Below are positions 35,291-45,291 of a stretch of 64,000 bases of DNA, one piece after another; the stretch's first letter is position 1; the number at the start of each line of letters is the position of its first letter. Both the position numbers and the translations under genes were made by a program. This stretch comes from AP-15 sp963832875. GTDB lineage: Bacteria; Pseudomonadota; Alphaproteobacteria; ATCC43930; CGMCC-115725. Location of the stretch: positions 1-64,000 of the forward strand of contig CAWHWB010000001.1 in NCBI GenBank assembly GCA_963832875.1. The letters are read 5' to 3'. Below the pieces are notes generated by a model that searched no databases, was not told the origin of the DNA, and saw nothing but the letters and a program-made list of their open reading frames with translations.

Positions 35291-35416
35291 CAAGTACCCC
35301 CGTTTGCGTCCCACTTTGTCCACCTGTGCCCGGGGGATCCGGTTAGCCGTTTTTCGGATAATTTTCGTATGGGCTGGCCAATCGACGACGTTCCCCCATT
35401 ATATAATTGAAATCGC

Positions 35417-35490
35417 TGGAGCGGGTGAAGGGAATCGAACCCTCGTCGTAAGCTTGGGAAGCTTCTGCTCTGCCATTGAGCTACACCCGC
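35417..35490 (-). tRNA. tRNA-Gly(CCC)
   Basis: Minus-strand gene GCGGGTGTAGCTCAATGG to CACCCGCTCCA, 74 bases with CCA encoded. Anticodon loop TTCCCAA gives CCC. The seven-pair acceptor stem GCGGGTG/CACCCGC and T arm GAGGGTTCGATTCCCTT are intact. Confidence 0.95.
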
Positions 35491-35541
35491 ATTGCCGCCA
35501 ATGATAAGCGATCGGCGGCCCTCTTCAAGCGCCTTTCCCCG

Positions 35542-36012
35542 CTAAGCGCCTTTTGCCGGCGACTCGCACGGCACCGTGCCCATATTCGCCGGCAGGCAGA
35601 TTTCGAGGATCTCGACATCGTTCGAGGTGCGGATCTCGTTGTGCTTCATGCCGCCCGGTATAAAGCAGGAATTGCCGGCCTCGAGCCGGCACTGGCTGCC
35701 GTCCTCGAACTCTAGCTCGACAAACCCTTTCAGCGCATAGACGAACTGGCCTTCGCAGACGTGATAGTGCCAGCCGGTCGGCTCGGTCATCCCGGTCACC
35801 GCCTGCATCACCTGCGCCCGCATCCAGCCGCCGCTCGCCGCGCCGACGCCGAGGTCGCGGTATTTGAAAAAGCTGCGCCGGCCTTCGACATAGTCCGGCT
35901 GCTTGGCGCTCGTCACCGCGACCTTCATCGTCGGCTCGGCCATCTTCGGCTCGGCCATCTTCGGCTGGGCCTGCGCCGCCGGTTTGTTCAGAGTCGCTGC
36001 TGCACCTGCCAT
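35542..36012 (-). CDS. cupin domain protein
   Basis: A 156-residue cupin. After a low-complexity N-terminus with the tandem KMAEPKMAEP, the cupin motif 1 is GWHYHVCEGQFVYALKG (metal His-His-Glu region) and motif 2 is GNSCFIPGGMKHNEI. The start at 36012 follows GGAGG at about eight bases; 35925 is an alternative beginning MKVAVTSAK. Small cupins of this kind bind a metal and can act as dioxygenases or sensors; no substrate is evident. Confidence 0.85.
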   Translation of the reverse strand: MAGAAATLNKPAAQAQPKMAEPKMAEPTMKVAVTSAKQPDYVEGRRSFFKYRDLGVGAASGGWMRAQVMQAVTGMTEPTGWHYHVCEGQFVYALKGFVELEFEDGSQCRLEAGNSCFIPGGMKHNEIRTSNDVEILEICLPANMGTVPCESPAKGA

Positions 36013-36073
36013 CGTTTCCTCCGGTTAAAGATCACCGTCATCATAGCAGCACTTCGCGCTGGGGTGCTATCCT

Positions 36074-36153
36074 GCCGGCCTTGGTGCAAGCCGGTCTTGG
36101 TGCAAGCCGGTCTTGGTGCAAGCCGGTCTTGGTGCAAGCCGGTCTTGGTGCAA
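36074..36153. repeat. 16-bp tandem repeat, five copies, abutting a ribosome-binding site
   Basis: GCCGGTCTTGGTGCAA is repeated five times head to tail (first copy with one change) from 36074 to 36153. The last copy runs directly into GGAGG at 36154-36158, ten bases before the ATG of the dienelactone hydrolase. The array fills most of the 151-base gap to the divergent cupin gene, so copy-number variation would move promoter elements. Confidence 0.9.
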
Positions 36154-36163
36154 GGAGGATCCG

Positions 36164-36940
36164 ATGGCGAACATACCCGGTGCGGTAACCGACCCCAGCC
36201 GCGTGCGCGGCGAGAACGTTGAGTTGAAGAGCGGCGGCGACACGATCACGGGCTACCTCGCGCGGCCGAGCCAGGTCGGGCATAACCCGGGGATCGTCGT
36301 GATTCATGAAGCCTTTGGCCTGGTCGAGCACATCCGTGACCTCGCCCGGCGCTTTGCCAATATCGGCTACAACGCGCTGGCGCCCGATCTTTATACGCGG
36401 GCCGGAGGGCCGTCCGATCCGAACGACATGGCCAGCGTCATGCCGGTCATGTTCGGCAAGCGCGATGCCGAGGCGGTGCAGGACCTCGAAGCCGCCGCGG
36501 CGCATCTGCGCGGCCTTTCCGGGGCCACCGCCAAGGTCGGCGCGATTGGTTTCTGCTCGGGCGGGCGCCAAACTCTTTTATTCGCGTGCAGCAGCACCAA
36601 GGTCGACGCCGCGGTCGATTGCTGGGGCGGGTTCATCCATCGCGCCACCCCCGACGCCGAGACCACGCCGGCGCGGCCGACCGCGATCCTCGACCTGGTC
36701 CCCCGGCTCCACTGCCCGCTTTTCGCCGTGTTCGGCGAGGAGGACCAGAACCCGTCAGTGGCCCAGTCCGAGGAACTGAAAAAGCGCGCGCAGGCCGCCG
36801 GCAAGGACGTCACGGTCAAAGTCTACAAGAACGCCGGCCACGCCTTCCTCGCCGATTACCGGCCGAGCTATCGCGAAGGCCCGGCCGCCGAATTGTGGCG
36901 CGACGCTGTCGCTTTTTTCGACAAGCACCTGAAGGGCTGA
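36164..36940 (+). CDS. dienelactone hydrolase family protein
   Basis: A 258-residue alpha/beta hydrolase of the carboxymethylenebutenolidase family. The nucleophile elbow is GAIGFCSGGRQ with the family's cysteine (about residue 128). VIHEAFGLVEHIRDLARRFA carries the conserved Glu, and the catalytic His is in NAGHAFLADYRPSY. GGAGG at 36154 fixes the start. The family opens dienelactones from chlorocatechol or aromatic breakdown. Divergent from the cupin gene across the 16-bp repeat array. Confidence 0.9.
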   Translation: MANIPGAVTDPSRVRGENVELKSGGDTITGYLARPSQVGHNPGIVVIHEAFGLVEHIRDLARRFANIGYNALAPDLYTRAGGPSDPNDMASVMPVMFGKRDAEAVQDLEAAAAHLRGLSGATAKVGAIGFCSGGRQTLLFACSSTKVDAAVDCWGGFIHRATPDAETTPARPTAILDLVPRLHCPLFAVFGEEDQNPSVAQSEELKKRAQAAGKDVTVKVYKNAGHAFLADYRPSYREGPAAELWRDAVAFFDKHLKG

Positions 36941-37076
36941 GATCGCGAAGCCCCGGGGACGACCGGCGCTTTTGCCCGGCCGGGGCGCCCCGCCGATCTC
37001 CGACGGGCGGGCGCTGGCGTTGCGTGCGACCCGGCGATGCGCAATCATCGCCGGTAAATGAACTTGCGGCTAGGCG

Positions 37077-37313
37077 ATGGGACCTTCCGAAACCATCTAC
37101 ATCGACGAGACAGTCGCGGCCTGCAACGGCGGCGGCGGCCCGCTCGGCCATCCGAGGGTGTATCTCAATCTCGCTCCGGCGGGGCGGGCCGAGTGCCCCT
37201 ACTGCTCGCGCCTTTATGTTAATCGCGCCATGCTCGCCGCCGGCGCCGACCCGACGGAAGCAAGTGCGGGTCACAGCCCGCCGCAGGGTGAGCGGGAACG
37301 GCGCAACGTCTGA
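37077..37313 (+). CDS. zinc-finger domain protein (zf-CHCC type)
   Basis: A 78-residue protein with the CHCC zinc site: Cys in AACNGGGG, His in LGHPRVY, and Cys-x2-Cys in AECPYCSRLYV. This matches the family related to mitochondrial complex I subunit NDUFS6, commonly found as small proteins in Alphaproteobacteria. It ends 12 bases before polA, so the two may be cotranscribed. Precise function is unknown. Confidence 0.85.
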   Translation: MGPSETIYIDETVAACNGGGGPLGHPRVYLNLAPAGRAECPYCSRLYVNRAMLAAGADPTEASAGHSPPQGERERRNV

Positions 37314-37325
37314 CAGCAGGAACCC

Positions 37326-40238
37326 GTGGACGAGATCCCAGTGGACGAAATCCCCGTGGACGAGATCCCAGTGGACGAGATCATCGAGGCGATTGTCGAA
37401 CCGGCGAGCAGGGCCACGGCGGCCGCGGTCGTAGCCCCGTCAGCGGCCCCCCACCACGTTTTTCTGATCGACGGCTCGGGCTTTATCTTCCGCGCCTATT
37501 TCGCGCGGGCGCGCGACCCCAAGGCCGAGCGGTTTCAGCGTAAATCGGATGGGATGCCGACCGAAGTCGTCATGCATTTCAGCAACATGCTGGATAAATA
37601 CCGGCGCGAGACCGACGCCGACCGAATGGCCGTCGTGTTCGATGCGTCGGGCCGCAGTTTTCGCAACCGCATCTACGACCAATACAAAGCCAACCGGCGC
37701 GAGATGCCGGAGGATCTCGTGCCGCAGTTGGAGCATGTGCGGCGGGCGGCCGATGCATTCGACATCTGCCATATCGAGATGCCGGATTTCGAGGCCGACG
37801 ATCTGATCGCGACCTATGCCCGCCACGCGGTCGAGGCCGGAGCCAGGGTCACGATCCTCTCGTCCGACAAGGATTTGATGCAGCTCGTCGGCGACAAGGT
37901 CACGATGCGCGATCCGATGACCGACCGGCTGATCGGCGACGCGGAGGTGCGCGAGAAATTCGGGGTCGGGCCGGACAAGGTCATCGACGTCCAGGCCCTG
38001 TGCGGCGACAGCGTCGACAATGTCCCCGGCGTCCCCGGCATCGGGGTCAAGACCGCGGCCGAGCTGATCAATGCTTATGGCGACCTCGAAAACCTGCTGG
38101 CCCATGTGGCCGAGATCAAGCAGCCGAAGCGGCGCGAGGCGTTGATCGACAACGAAGATAAGGCGCGGCTGTCGAAAGTGCTGGTCAAGCTCGACGACGA
38201 CGTGCCGCTGCCGTGCCCGTTGTCGGCGCTGGAAGTCAAGCCATACGCTCCCGACAAGCTGTTCGCGTTTCTCGACGAGATGGAGCTGCGGGCGCTGAGG
38301 ACCCGCATCGCGCAGCGGCTCTCGGCAATGGCGCCGGCCGGGACCACGCCAATGGCGGCGCCCGACCATCCCGAGCCGGTGATGCCGGAGGTGCCGCCCT
38401 TCACCGCGCCGCGCACCTACGCGCTGGTCGATACCGTCGAAGGCCTCGAGCATTGGATCGAGGCGGCCTACCAGGCCGGCGCCGTCGCGGTCTGGCCGCT
38501 GGCGAGCGCCGTTCCGGGCGCCCGGCCGGCGCTGGCCGGGATCGCGCTGGCGCTATCCCCGGGGCTGGCGTGCTATGTGCCGCTCGGCCATCGCGCGGCC
38601 GACGGGCTCGACCTTGCCGAAGCCGGCGAGCTTACGCTCGAGGCGGCGATTGATAGGCTCCGGCCGCTGCTCGAAGCCCCCGGCGTCCTCAAGATCGGGC
38701 ACGACGTCAAGTCGGCGGCGCACCTGCTGTCGCGCTGGAGCGTGGCGCTGGCACCCTATGATTGCACGATGCTGATGTCCTATGTGCTGGACGGCGGCCA
38801 GTTCGACCATGCGATCGAGAGCCTGGTGCGGCGGTCGTTTGAGCACGATCTGATCCCGCCCAAAGAGCTCGTCGGCACCGGCAAGAGCCTGATCGCCTTT
38901 GCCGAGGTGCCGCGCGAGCGGGCCCGCGATTTCGCCGCCGAGCGCGCCGACGCGGCATTGCGGCTGCACCTGCTGTTGAAGGTGCGGCTCGTGCGGGACA
39001 AGATGACCGCGTTCTATGAGACGGTCGAGCGCCCGCTGCCCACGGTCGTCGCGGCGATGGAGTGTTGCGGAATCAAGGTCGACCGCACGGCACTCGGCGA
39101 GCTGTCGCGCGATTTCGGGCATCGCATCGCCGATACCGAACGGGCGATTTATGCCGCGGTCGGCAACGAGTTCAACATCGGCTCGACCAAGCAATTGGGC
39201 GACGTGCTGTTCGAAAAACTGGACCTGCCCGGCGGCAAAAAGGGCAAGACCGGCGCTTACGGCACTGACGCCTCGATCCTCGAAGAGCTGGCGCCGTTGC
39301 ACCCGGTGCCAGCCCTCGTTCTAGAATGGCGCCAGCTGACCAAGCTCAAATCGACCTATGCCGACGCACTCGCCGAAGAGATCGACGGCGAGACCGGCCG
39401 GGTGCACACCTCCTACGCACTCGCCGTGGCGGCGACCGGACGGTTCTCGTCGAACAACCCGAACCTGCAGAACATCCCGATCCGCACCGAGGAAGGAAGG
39501 CGCATCCGCCGCACCTTTATCGCCGAGCCGGGGCATGTGCTGTTGTCGGCCGACTACAGCCAGATCGAGCTCAGGCTCGTCGCCCACGTCGCCGACGTTC
39601 CGGAATTGCGGCAGGCGTTCCAGGACGGGGTCGACATTCACGCGCTGACCGCGAGCCAGGTATTCGGGGTGCCGTTGGCGACGATGGACGGGGCCACCCG
39701 GCGACGGGCCAAGGCGATCAATTTCGGCATAATTTACGGCATCAGCGCGTTTGGCCTCGGCGCCCAGATCGGCGTGCCGCAAGCCGAGGCGGCGGCCTAT
39801 ATCCGCGCCTATTTCGAGCGCTTTCCGGCGATCCGCGCCTATATGGAACGTGTCAAGGTGGATTGCCGCAGCGCCGGCTATGTCGAGACCATCTTCGGCC
39901 GCAAATGCTGGATCGCCGGCATCCGCGACGCCAACCCGGCGCGTCGCGCCGGGGCCGAGCGCCAGGCGATCAACGCGCCGCTGCAAGGCTCGGCCGCCGA
40001 CATCATCAAGCGCGCGATGGCCCGCGTCCCGGCCGCCTTAACCGGCGCCGGCCTGCATGCCCGGATGCTGCTGCAGGTCCATGACGAGCTGCTGTTCGAG
40101 GTGCCGGACGGCGAGGTCGAAAGCACCGCGCGGCTGGTCAAGACGGTCATGGAAGGCGCCTGCGCCCCGCATTGCGAGCTCTCGGTGCCGCTCGTCGTCG
40201 AGACCGGCTCGGCCAAAAGCTGGGACGAGGCGCATTAG
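37326..40238 (+). CDS. polA: DNA polymerase I
   Basis: A 970-residue PolA with three domains: 5'-3' FEN nuclease (about 40-330: HHVFLIDGSGFIFRAY, DFEADDLIATYA, GDSVDNVPGVPGIG), exonuclease-like domain (about 365-560) and polymerase (SSNNPNLQNIPIRTEEGRRI, LSADYSQIELRL, RRRAKAINFGIIYGIS, LQVHDELLFEVP). The exonuclease domain has lost its catalytic residues: DTE is WPL (residue 390 on), the Asp of exo II is Ala in GHDVKSA, and exo III reads FAAERAD instead of YAAEDAD. So it should lack proofreading. The start is ambiguous: four GTGs lie in a 15-bp repeat (VDEIP) with AGGAA before the first. Confidence 0.95.
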   Translation: MDEIPVDEIPVDEIPVDEIIEAIVEPASRATAAAVVAPSAAPHHVFLIDGSGFIFRAYFARARDPKAERFQRKSDGMPTEVVMHFSNMLDKYRRETDADRMAVVFDASGRSFRNRIYDQYKANRREMPEDLVPQLEHVRRAADAFDICHIEMPDFEADDLIATYARHAVEAGARVTILSSDKDLMQLVGDKVTMRDPMTDRLIGDAEVREKFGVGPDKVIDVQALCGDSVDNVPGVPGIGVKTAAELINAYGDLENLLAHVAEIKQPKRREALIDNEDKARLSKVLVKLDDDVPLPCPLSALEVKPYAPDKLFAFLDEMELRALRTRIAQRLSAMAPAGTTPMAAPDHPEPVMPEVPPFTAPRTYALVDTVEGLEHWIEAAYQAGAVAVWPLASAVPGARPALAGIALALSPGLACYVPLGHRAADGLDLAEAGELTLEAAIDRLRPLLEAPGVLKIGHDVKSAAHLLSRWSVALAPYDCTMLMSYVLDGGQFDHAIESLVRRSFEHDLIPPKELVGTGKSLIAFAEVPRERARDFAAERADAALRLHLLLKVRLVRDKMTAFYETVERPLPTVVAAMECCGIKVDRTALGELSRDFGHRIADTERAIYAAVGNEFNIGSTKQLGDVLFEKLDLPGGKKGKTGAYGTDASILEELAPLHPVPALVLEWRQLTKLKSTYADALAEEIDGETGRVHTSYALAVAATGRFSSNNPNLQNIPIRTEEGRRIRRTFIAEPGHVLLSADYSQIELRLVAHVADVPELRQAFQDGVDIHALTASQVFGVPLATMDGATRRRAKAINFGIIYGISAFGLGAQIGVPQAEAAAYIRAYFERFPAIRAYMERVKVDCRSAGYVETIFGRKCWIAGIRDANPARRAGAERQAINAPLQGSAADIIKRAMARVPAALTGAGLHARMLLQVHDELLFEVPDGEVESTARLVKTVMEGACAPHCELSVPLVVETGSAKSWDEAH

Positions 40239-40259
40239 CTGCGTCAGCAGAACCGGGGC

Positions 40260-40654
40260 GTGAACGGCAAGGAGGTCATTTCAAAAGCCGCGGTCGAGCC
40301 GCTGGACCGGGATGATCTGTTCGAAATGGCGAACCTGTTCCCCGGCACCACAGGGCTGCCGATGACGGTATGGGTCAGCCCTCGGGGCGACGCTCGTCAC
40401 GATGCGCGGGTCAAGGTCAATCTGACCCACGGCAGTCAAACGACCGTGACAAACACTGCGGTCGGCGGCGTTCGCCCCTCGCCGCGTGTCATCGCCAGCC
40501 GGCTTTCCCCGATGACGAACGGGCAGTGTTTCAGTGGATATCGCTGAACGCCGCCGCGCTGATCGCGTATAGAGAAGACCGGATCGACGCGCTCCAGCTC
40601 GGCCAAAGGTTGAGGCCGATTGCCGCGCGACGGGGCGTACCTCCTGCTCCCTGA
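40260..40654 (+). pseudogene. conserved alphaproteobacterial hypothetical protein, frameshifted
   Basis: The first piece reads FEMANLFPGTTGLPMTVWVS and PRGDARHDARVKVNLTHG, a small protein family I have seen in many Hyphomicrobiales and near mobile DNA. The conserved tail continues in another frame from about 40510: DDERAVFQWISLNAAALIAY and REDRIDALQLGQRLR. One extra C in TTTCCCCGATG explains the break. ATG 40326 is the likely true start. Function unknown. Confidence 0.6.
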
Positions 40655-40722
40655 GGCTTTTCGCGGCAAAAAAATCGGATCGCGCGAGTATTGTCCGAGC
40701 CGAATGAGGCGAGCCAGTGAAG

Positions 40723-40803
40723 CCGTCACCCCCGCGAGAGCGGGGATCTAGGGCAACACCTCATCCCTGCGGCTCTGGATTCCCGTTTTCGCGGGAATGA
40801 CGG
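40723..40803. repeat. dispersed intergenic palindrome, second copy
   Basis: CCGTCACCCCCGCGAGAGCG at the left and TTCCCGTTTTCGCGGGAATG at the right form the same arrangement as 26897-26974. It lies in the gap 40655-41042 between a broken gene and groEL, in which no gene is seen. Confidence 0.65.
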
Positions 40804-40988
40804 CTGAATGTTGTCGCGGCCTAACGAAATTACTGATTCGCGATTTGGCAAAGCTGGTCATAATCGGGCATTATGCGGCTAACGAAGATGCCGCCGATTT
40901 GGGGCTCGCCGGCAGCCGGTTTCCGTAGTGTCATCAGCGTTCCCGCCTTGGTGACTGGTCGTCCGCCGCGTGCTGAGCCCGCGCGGCT

Positions 40989-41023
40989 AAAAAAAGAGGC
41001 CGACACCTCGCGGTGTCGGCCTC
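40989..41023 (-). terminator. intrinsic terminator of groESL
   Basis: The 12-bp stem GAGGCCGACACC / GGTGTCGGCCTC with a TCGC loop (40996-41023) is followed on the minus strand by seven T (A7 at 40989-40995). It lies 20 bases after the groEL stop, giving a strong rho-independent terminator. Confidence 0.92.
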
Positions 41024-41042
41024 TGTGGTGACTTACGGGACT

Positions 41043-42683
<1,641 letters not shown>

Positions 42684-42694
42684 TGCTCTCTCCC

Positions 42695-42991
42695 TCAGGC
42701 GGTCTTTTCGACGACGCCCATGATGTCGCTTTCCTTCATGACGACGAGATCCTCGCCGTCGATCTTGATCTCGGTGCCGGACCATTTGCCGAACAGCACG
42801 CGATCGCCGATCTTGACGTCGAGCGGGTGCAATTTGCCGTCCTCGCCCCGCGCGCCGGGGCCGGCGGCGAGCACCTCGCCCTCCATCGGCTTTTCCCGAG
42901 CGGTGTCGGGGATGATGATGCCACCTCTGCTCTTTTCCTCCTCCTCGATGCGACGCACGAGCACGCGATCCTGCAACGGTCGAAATGTCAC
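42695..42991 (-). CDS. groS: co-chaperonin GroES
   Basis: A 98-residue GroES beginning with GTG at 42991 (VTFRPLQDRVLVRRIEEEEK), preceded by GGAGG. The mobile loop is KSRGGIIIPDTAREKP and the C-terminus is KESDIMGVVEKTA. It caps the GroEL ring. Only in-frame GTG fits; an ATG further upstream would add 22 unrelated residues. A CIRCE element lies 37 bases upstream, so the operon is probably repressed by HrcA. Confidence 0.96.
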   Translation of the reverse strand: MTFRPLQDRVLVRRIEEEEKSRGGIIIPDTAREKPMEGEVLAAGPGARGEDGKLHPLDVKIGDRVLFGKWSGTEIKIDGEDLVVMKESDIMGVVEKTA

Positions 42992-43027
42992 GGGGTACCT
43001 CCATAAGAGTTCGAGCGTTGGGAGTGT

Positions 43028-43054
43028 GTAGCACTCTTCGACAGCGAGTGCTAA
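43028..43054. promoter_or_regulatory. CIRCE operator of groESL
   Basis: GTAGCACTC-N9-GAGTGCTAA matches the CIRCE inverted repeat TTAGCACTC-N9-GAGTGCTAA at 17 of 18 positions. It sits just upstream of groES and is the binding site of the HrcA repressor, giving heat induction. The rest of the gap to 43410 holds one GC-rich hairpin (43287-43320) and no gene. Confidence 0.92.
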
Positions 43055-43410
43055 CAAAAATAAGGAGCGCCGATCTCAAGCGCCGCGCGACGGTTCCACG
43101 CCTCTTGACCCAGCTGTCAAACGGCCATAAATTTTACGTGTCGCCAACTCAGCAGGAGGATGTCCGATCGGCATGTGTCCACCTGAGAAGTCCGAGTTGC
43201 CGACCGCTTGGCATCGGCAACCGAGCATCAAGTCCAAGATATCGCCCGGCTGTTAATCCCGGGCGCGAAGCGATGGCTTCACTAGCGACCCCCGCTGACG
43301 CTTGACTGTGCGCGGGGGTCTTCGCGTGCCGGAGCGGTCGCCCCGGCTTTTCGCCGGAGCCACGACAGATTAGGGTCGCGGGGTCGTCACGCAGCCACGG
43401 GACCCTCTAA

Positions 43411-44286
43411 ATGACCCTCGACAGTTCCGGCCCGACCTCCCGCATCTATTTTTCGCAGCGCCTGCGGCTGCATTACGTCGATTGGGGAAATCCGGGCGCG
43501 CCGCCGCTGCTGCTGGTGCATGGCGGCCGCGACCATTGCCGCAACTGGGACTGGGTCGCCGATGCCTTGCGGCGCGACTGGCACGTGCTGGCGCCCGATC
43601 TGCGCGGTCACGGCGACAGCCAGTGGTCGCCCGACGGCAATTATACGATCGCCGGCTATGTCTACGACCTGGCCCAGCTGATCCATCAGCAGGAGCTGGC
43701 CCCGGTCACCATCCTGGCCCACTCCCTGGGCGGGGTGATCGCGCTGCGCTATGCCGGGATCTATCCCGATTTCGTCGCCAAACTCGTCGCCGTCGAGGGG
43801 CTGGGCGCCTCGCCGCGCCGTGTGCGCGAGCGCCGGCAACGCCCGATCGAGGTCAGGATGCAGGGCTGGATCGATGAGCAGCGCGGGCTCTCCGGACGCC
43901 TGCCGCGCCGTTACGCCTCGATCGAGGACGCCTTCCGCCGGATGCAGGAAGAAAACCAGCATTTGTCGCCCGAGCAGGCGCGCCATTTGACCCAGCACGG
44001 GGTCAACCAGAACGAGGACGGCACCTATAGCTGGAAATTCGACAATTACGTCCGCGCCGAGCCGCCCTATGAGATGACGATGGCCGAGATCGAGGAATTG
44101 TGGCGCCGCATCGCCTGCCCGACTCTGCTCGTCTACGGCCGGGAGAGCTGGGCCTCGAACCCACTCGACGACGGCAGGGTAAAGCATTTCCACAACGCCA
44201 GGGTGGTCACCTTCGAGAATGCCGGCCACTGGGTGCACCACGACCGGCTCGACGCCTTTCTCGCGCTGCTCGGCGAATTTCTCTGA
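43411..44286 (+). CDS. alpha/beta hydrolase
   Basis: A 291-residue alpha/beta hydrolase. Oxyanion region LLLVHGGRDHCRNWDWVADA, APDLRGHGDSQWSPDG, the nucleophile elbow AHSLGGVIALRYAG with Ser, the acid in LLVYGRESWASN, and His in NAGHWVHHDRLDAF are all present. It is therefore probably catalytically active, as an esterase or C-C hydrolase. It starts at 43411 without a strong ribosome site (CACGGGACC). The next gene follows after 97 bases. Confidence 0.88.
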   Translation: MTLDSSGPTSRIYFSQRLRLHYVDWGNPGAPPLLLVHGGRDHCRNWDWVADALRRDWHVLAPDLRGHGDSQWSPDGNYTIAGYVYDLAQLIHQQELAPVTILAHSLGGVIALRYAGIYPDFVAKLVAVEGLGASPRRVRERRQRPIEVRMQGWIDEQRGLSGRLPRRYASIEDAFRRMQEENQHLSPEQARHLTQHGVNQNEDGTYSWKFDNYVRAEPPYEMTMAEIEELWRRIACPTLLVYGRESWASNPLDDGRVKHFHNARVVTFENAGHWVHHDRLDAFLALLGEFL

Positions 44287-44383
44287 CCGATTTCAGTGCC
44301 GTCCTCGCTGCGGTGGACGGTGGCGGGCTGAAAAATATATGCTCGGGCGCCGGTCGAAGTAGCCGATAACCGGGGACGGACAG

Positions 44384-45232
44384 ATGAGCGAGCCGCCTGA
44401 AAGCCCCGATCCGGAGAGCTGCGCGCGCTTTCTGCGCGAACTCGGCGCCTCCGAAGCACGCGTGCTGCCGATCGCCGACGCGGCGCTGGCCTTGGCCTCG
44501 TTCGAGCGTCGGCGGGTCGATTTCGCCCGCTATCGCGAGCATTTGCGGCTGATCGCCCGCGATGTCGCGAGCCATCCGGCGGCCTCGGGCGATCTCGCCG
44601 GCCGCGCCCGCGCGCTCAACGAGATCATCCTGTTGAAGTACGGCTATTCGGGCGACGAGCTGACCTACGACGATGTGCAGAACGCGAATTTGATGCGGGT
44701 GATCGACCGTCGCAAAGGACTGCCGGTGGTGCTCGGCATCCTGTTCATCGACGCCGCCCGCGCCCAGGGCTGGGAGGCGGCCGGGCTCGCCTTTCCTGGG
44801 CATTTCCTCGTCCGGCTGTCCTACCGGGCGGAGCGGCTGATCCTCGACCCGTTTCACAACGGCCAGGTCTGCGGTGCTGCCGAATTGCGCGAGCTGTTGA
44901 AGGCGGTGGTCGGCGAAGACCGCGAGCTGGCGCCGCAATATTACGCGCCGGTTTCGGACAGGGATGTGCTGCTGCGCCTGCAGAACAATTTGAAATCGCG
45001 GCTGATGCAGGAGCAGCGCCACGAACGGGCAGCCAAAGTGGTCGAGACGATGCTGATGCTGGCTCCGGACCTCGCCGAGCTATGGGGCGAGGCGGGAATG
45101 CTGCATCGCCAGCTCGGCAATATGCGGGCCGCCGCGGCAGCGCTCGAGCAATATGTGCTGCGCGCGCCCGACGGCCAGGCGCGCCACCAGGCGGCGGCGA
45201 TCCTCCAGCAGCTGCGCGCGCAACTGAACTGA
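44384..45232 (+). CDS. SirB1 family protein (transglutaminase-like domain plus TPR)
   Basis: A 282-residue protein. The SirB1/transglutaminase-like domain includes LNEIILLKYGYSGDELTYDD, NANLMRVIDRRKGLPVVLGI and GLAFPGHFLVRL with the conserved His; the usual Cys position is not evident. The C-terminal third (ERAAKVVETMLMLAPDLAEL, LGNMRAAAAALEQYVLRAP) forms TPR helices. The family is widespread next to housekeeping genes and its biochemical role is not established. It precedes gshB by 59 bases on the same strand. Confidence 0.85.
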   Translation: MSEPPESPDPESCARFLRELGASEARVLPIADAALALASFERRRVDFARYREHLRLIARDVASHPAASGDLAGRARALNEIILLKYGYSGDELTYDDVQNANLMRVIDRRKGLPVVLGILFIDAARAQGWEAAGLAFPGHFLVRLSYRAERLILDPFHNGQVCGAAELRELLKAVVGEDRELAPQYYAPVSDRDVLLRLQNNLKSRLMQEQRHERAAKVVETMLMLAPDLAELWGEAGMLHRQLGNMRAAAAALEQYVLRAPDGQARHQAAAILQQLRAQLN

Positions 45233-45291
45233 CGCCGCGCGCCGCCGCGAAGCCGCGTATAATTGTCGGCGACGCATTCGGGAGGCAGCCC

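Noticed and set aside
36074..36153. CRISPR array
   Set aside because: The 16-bp units are directly adjacent without spacers and no cas genes are near; it is a plain tandem repeat.
43287..43320. Hairpin GACCCCCGC / GCGGGGGTC as a terminator
   Set aside because: No T run follows on either strand and the loop is 16 bases, so an intrinsic terminator cannot be claimed.
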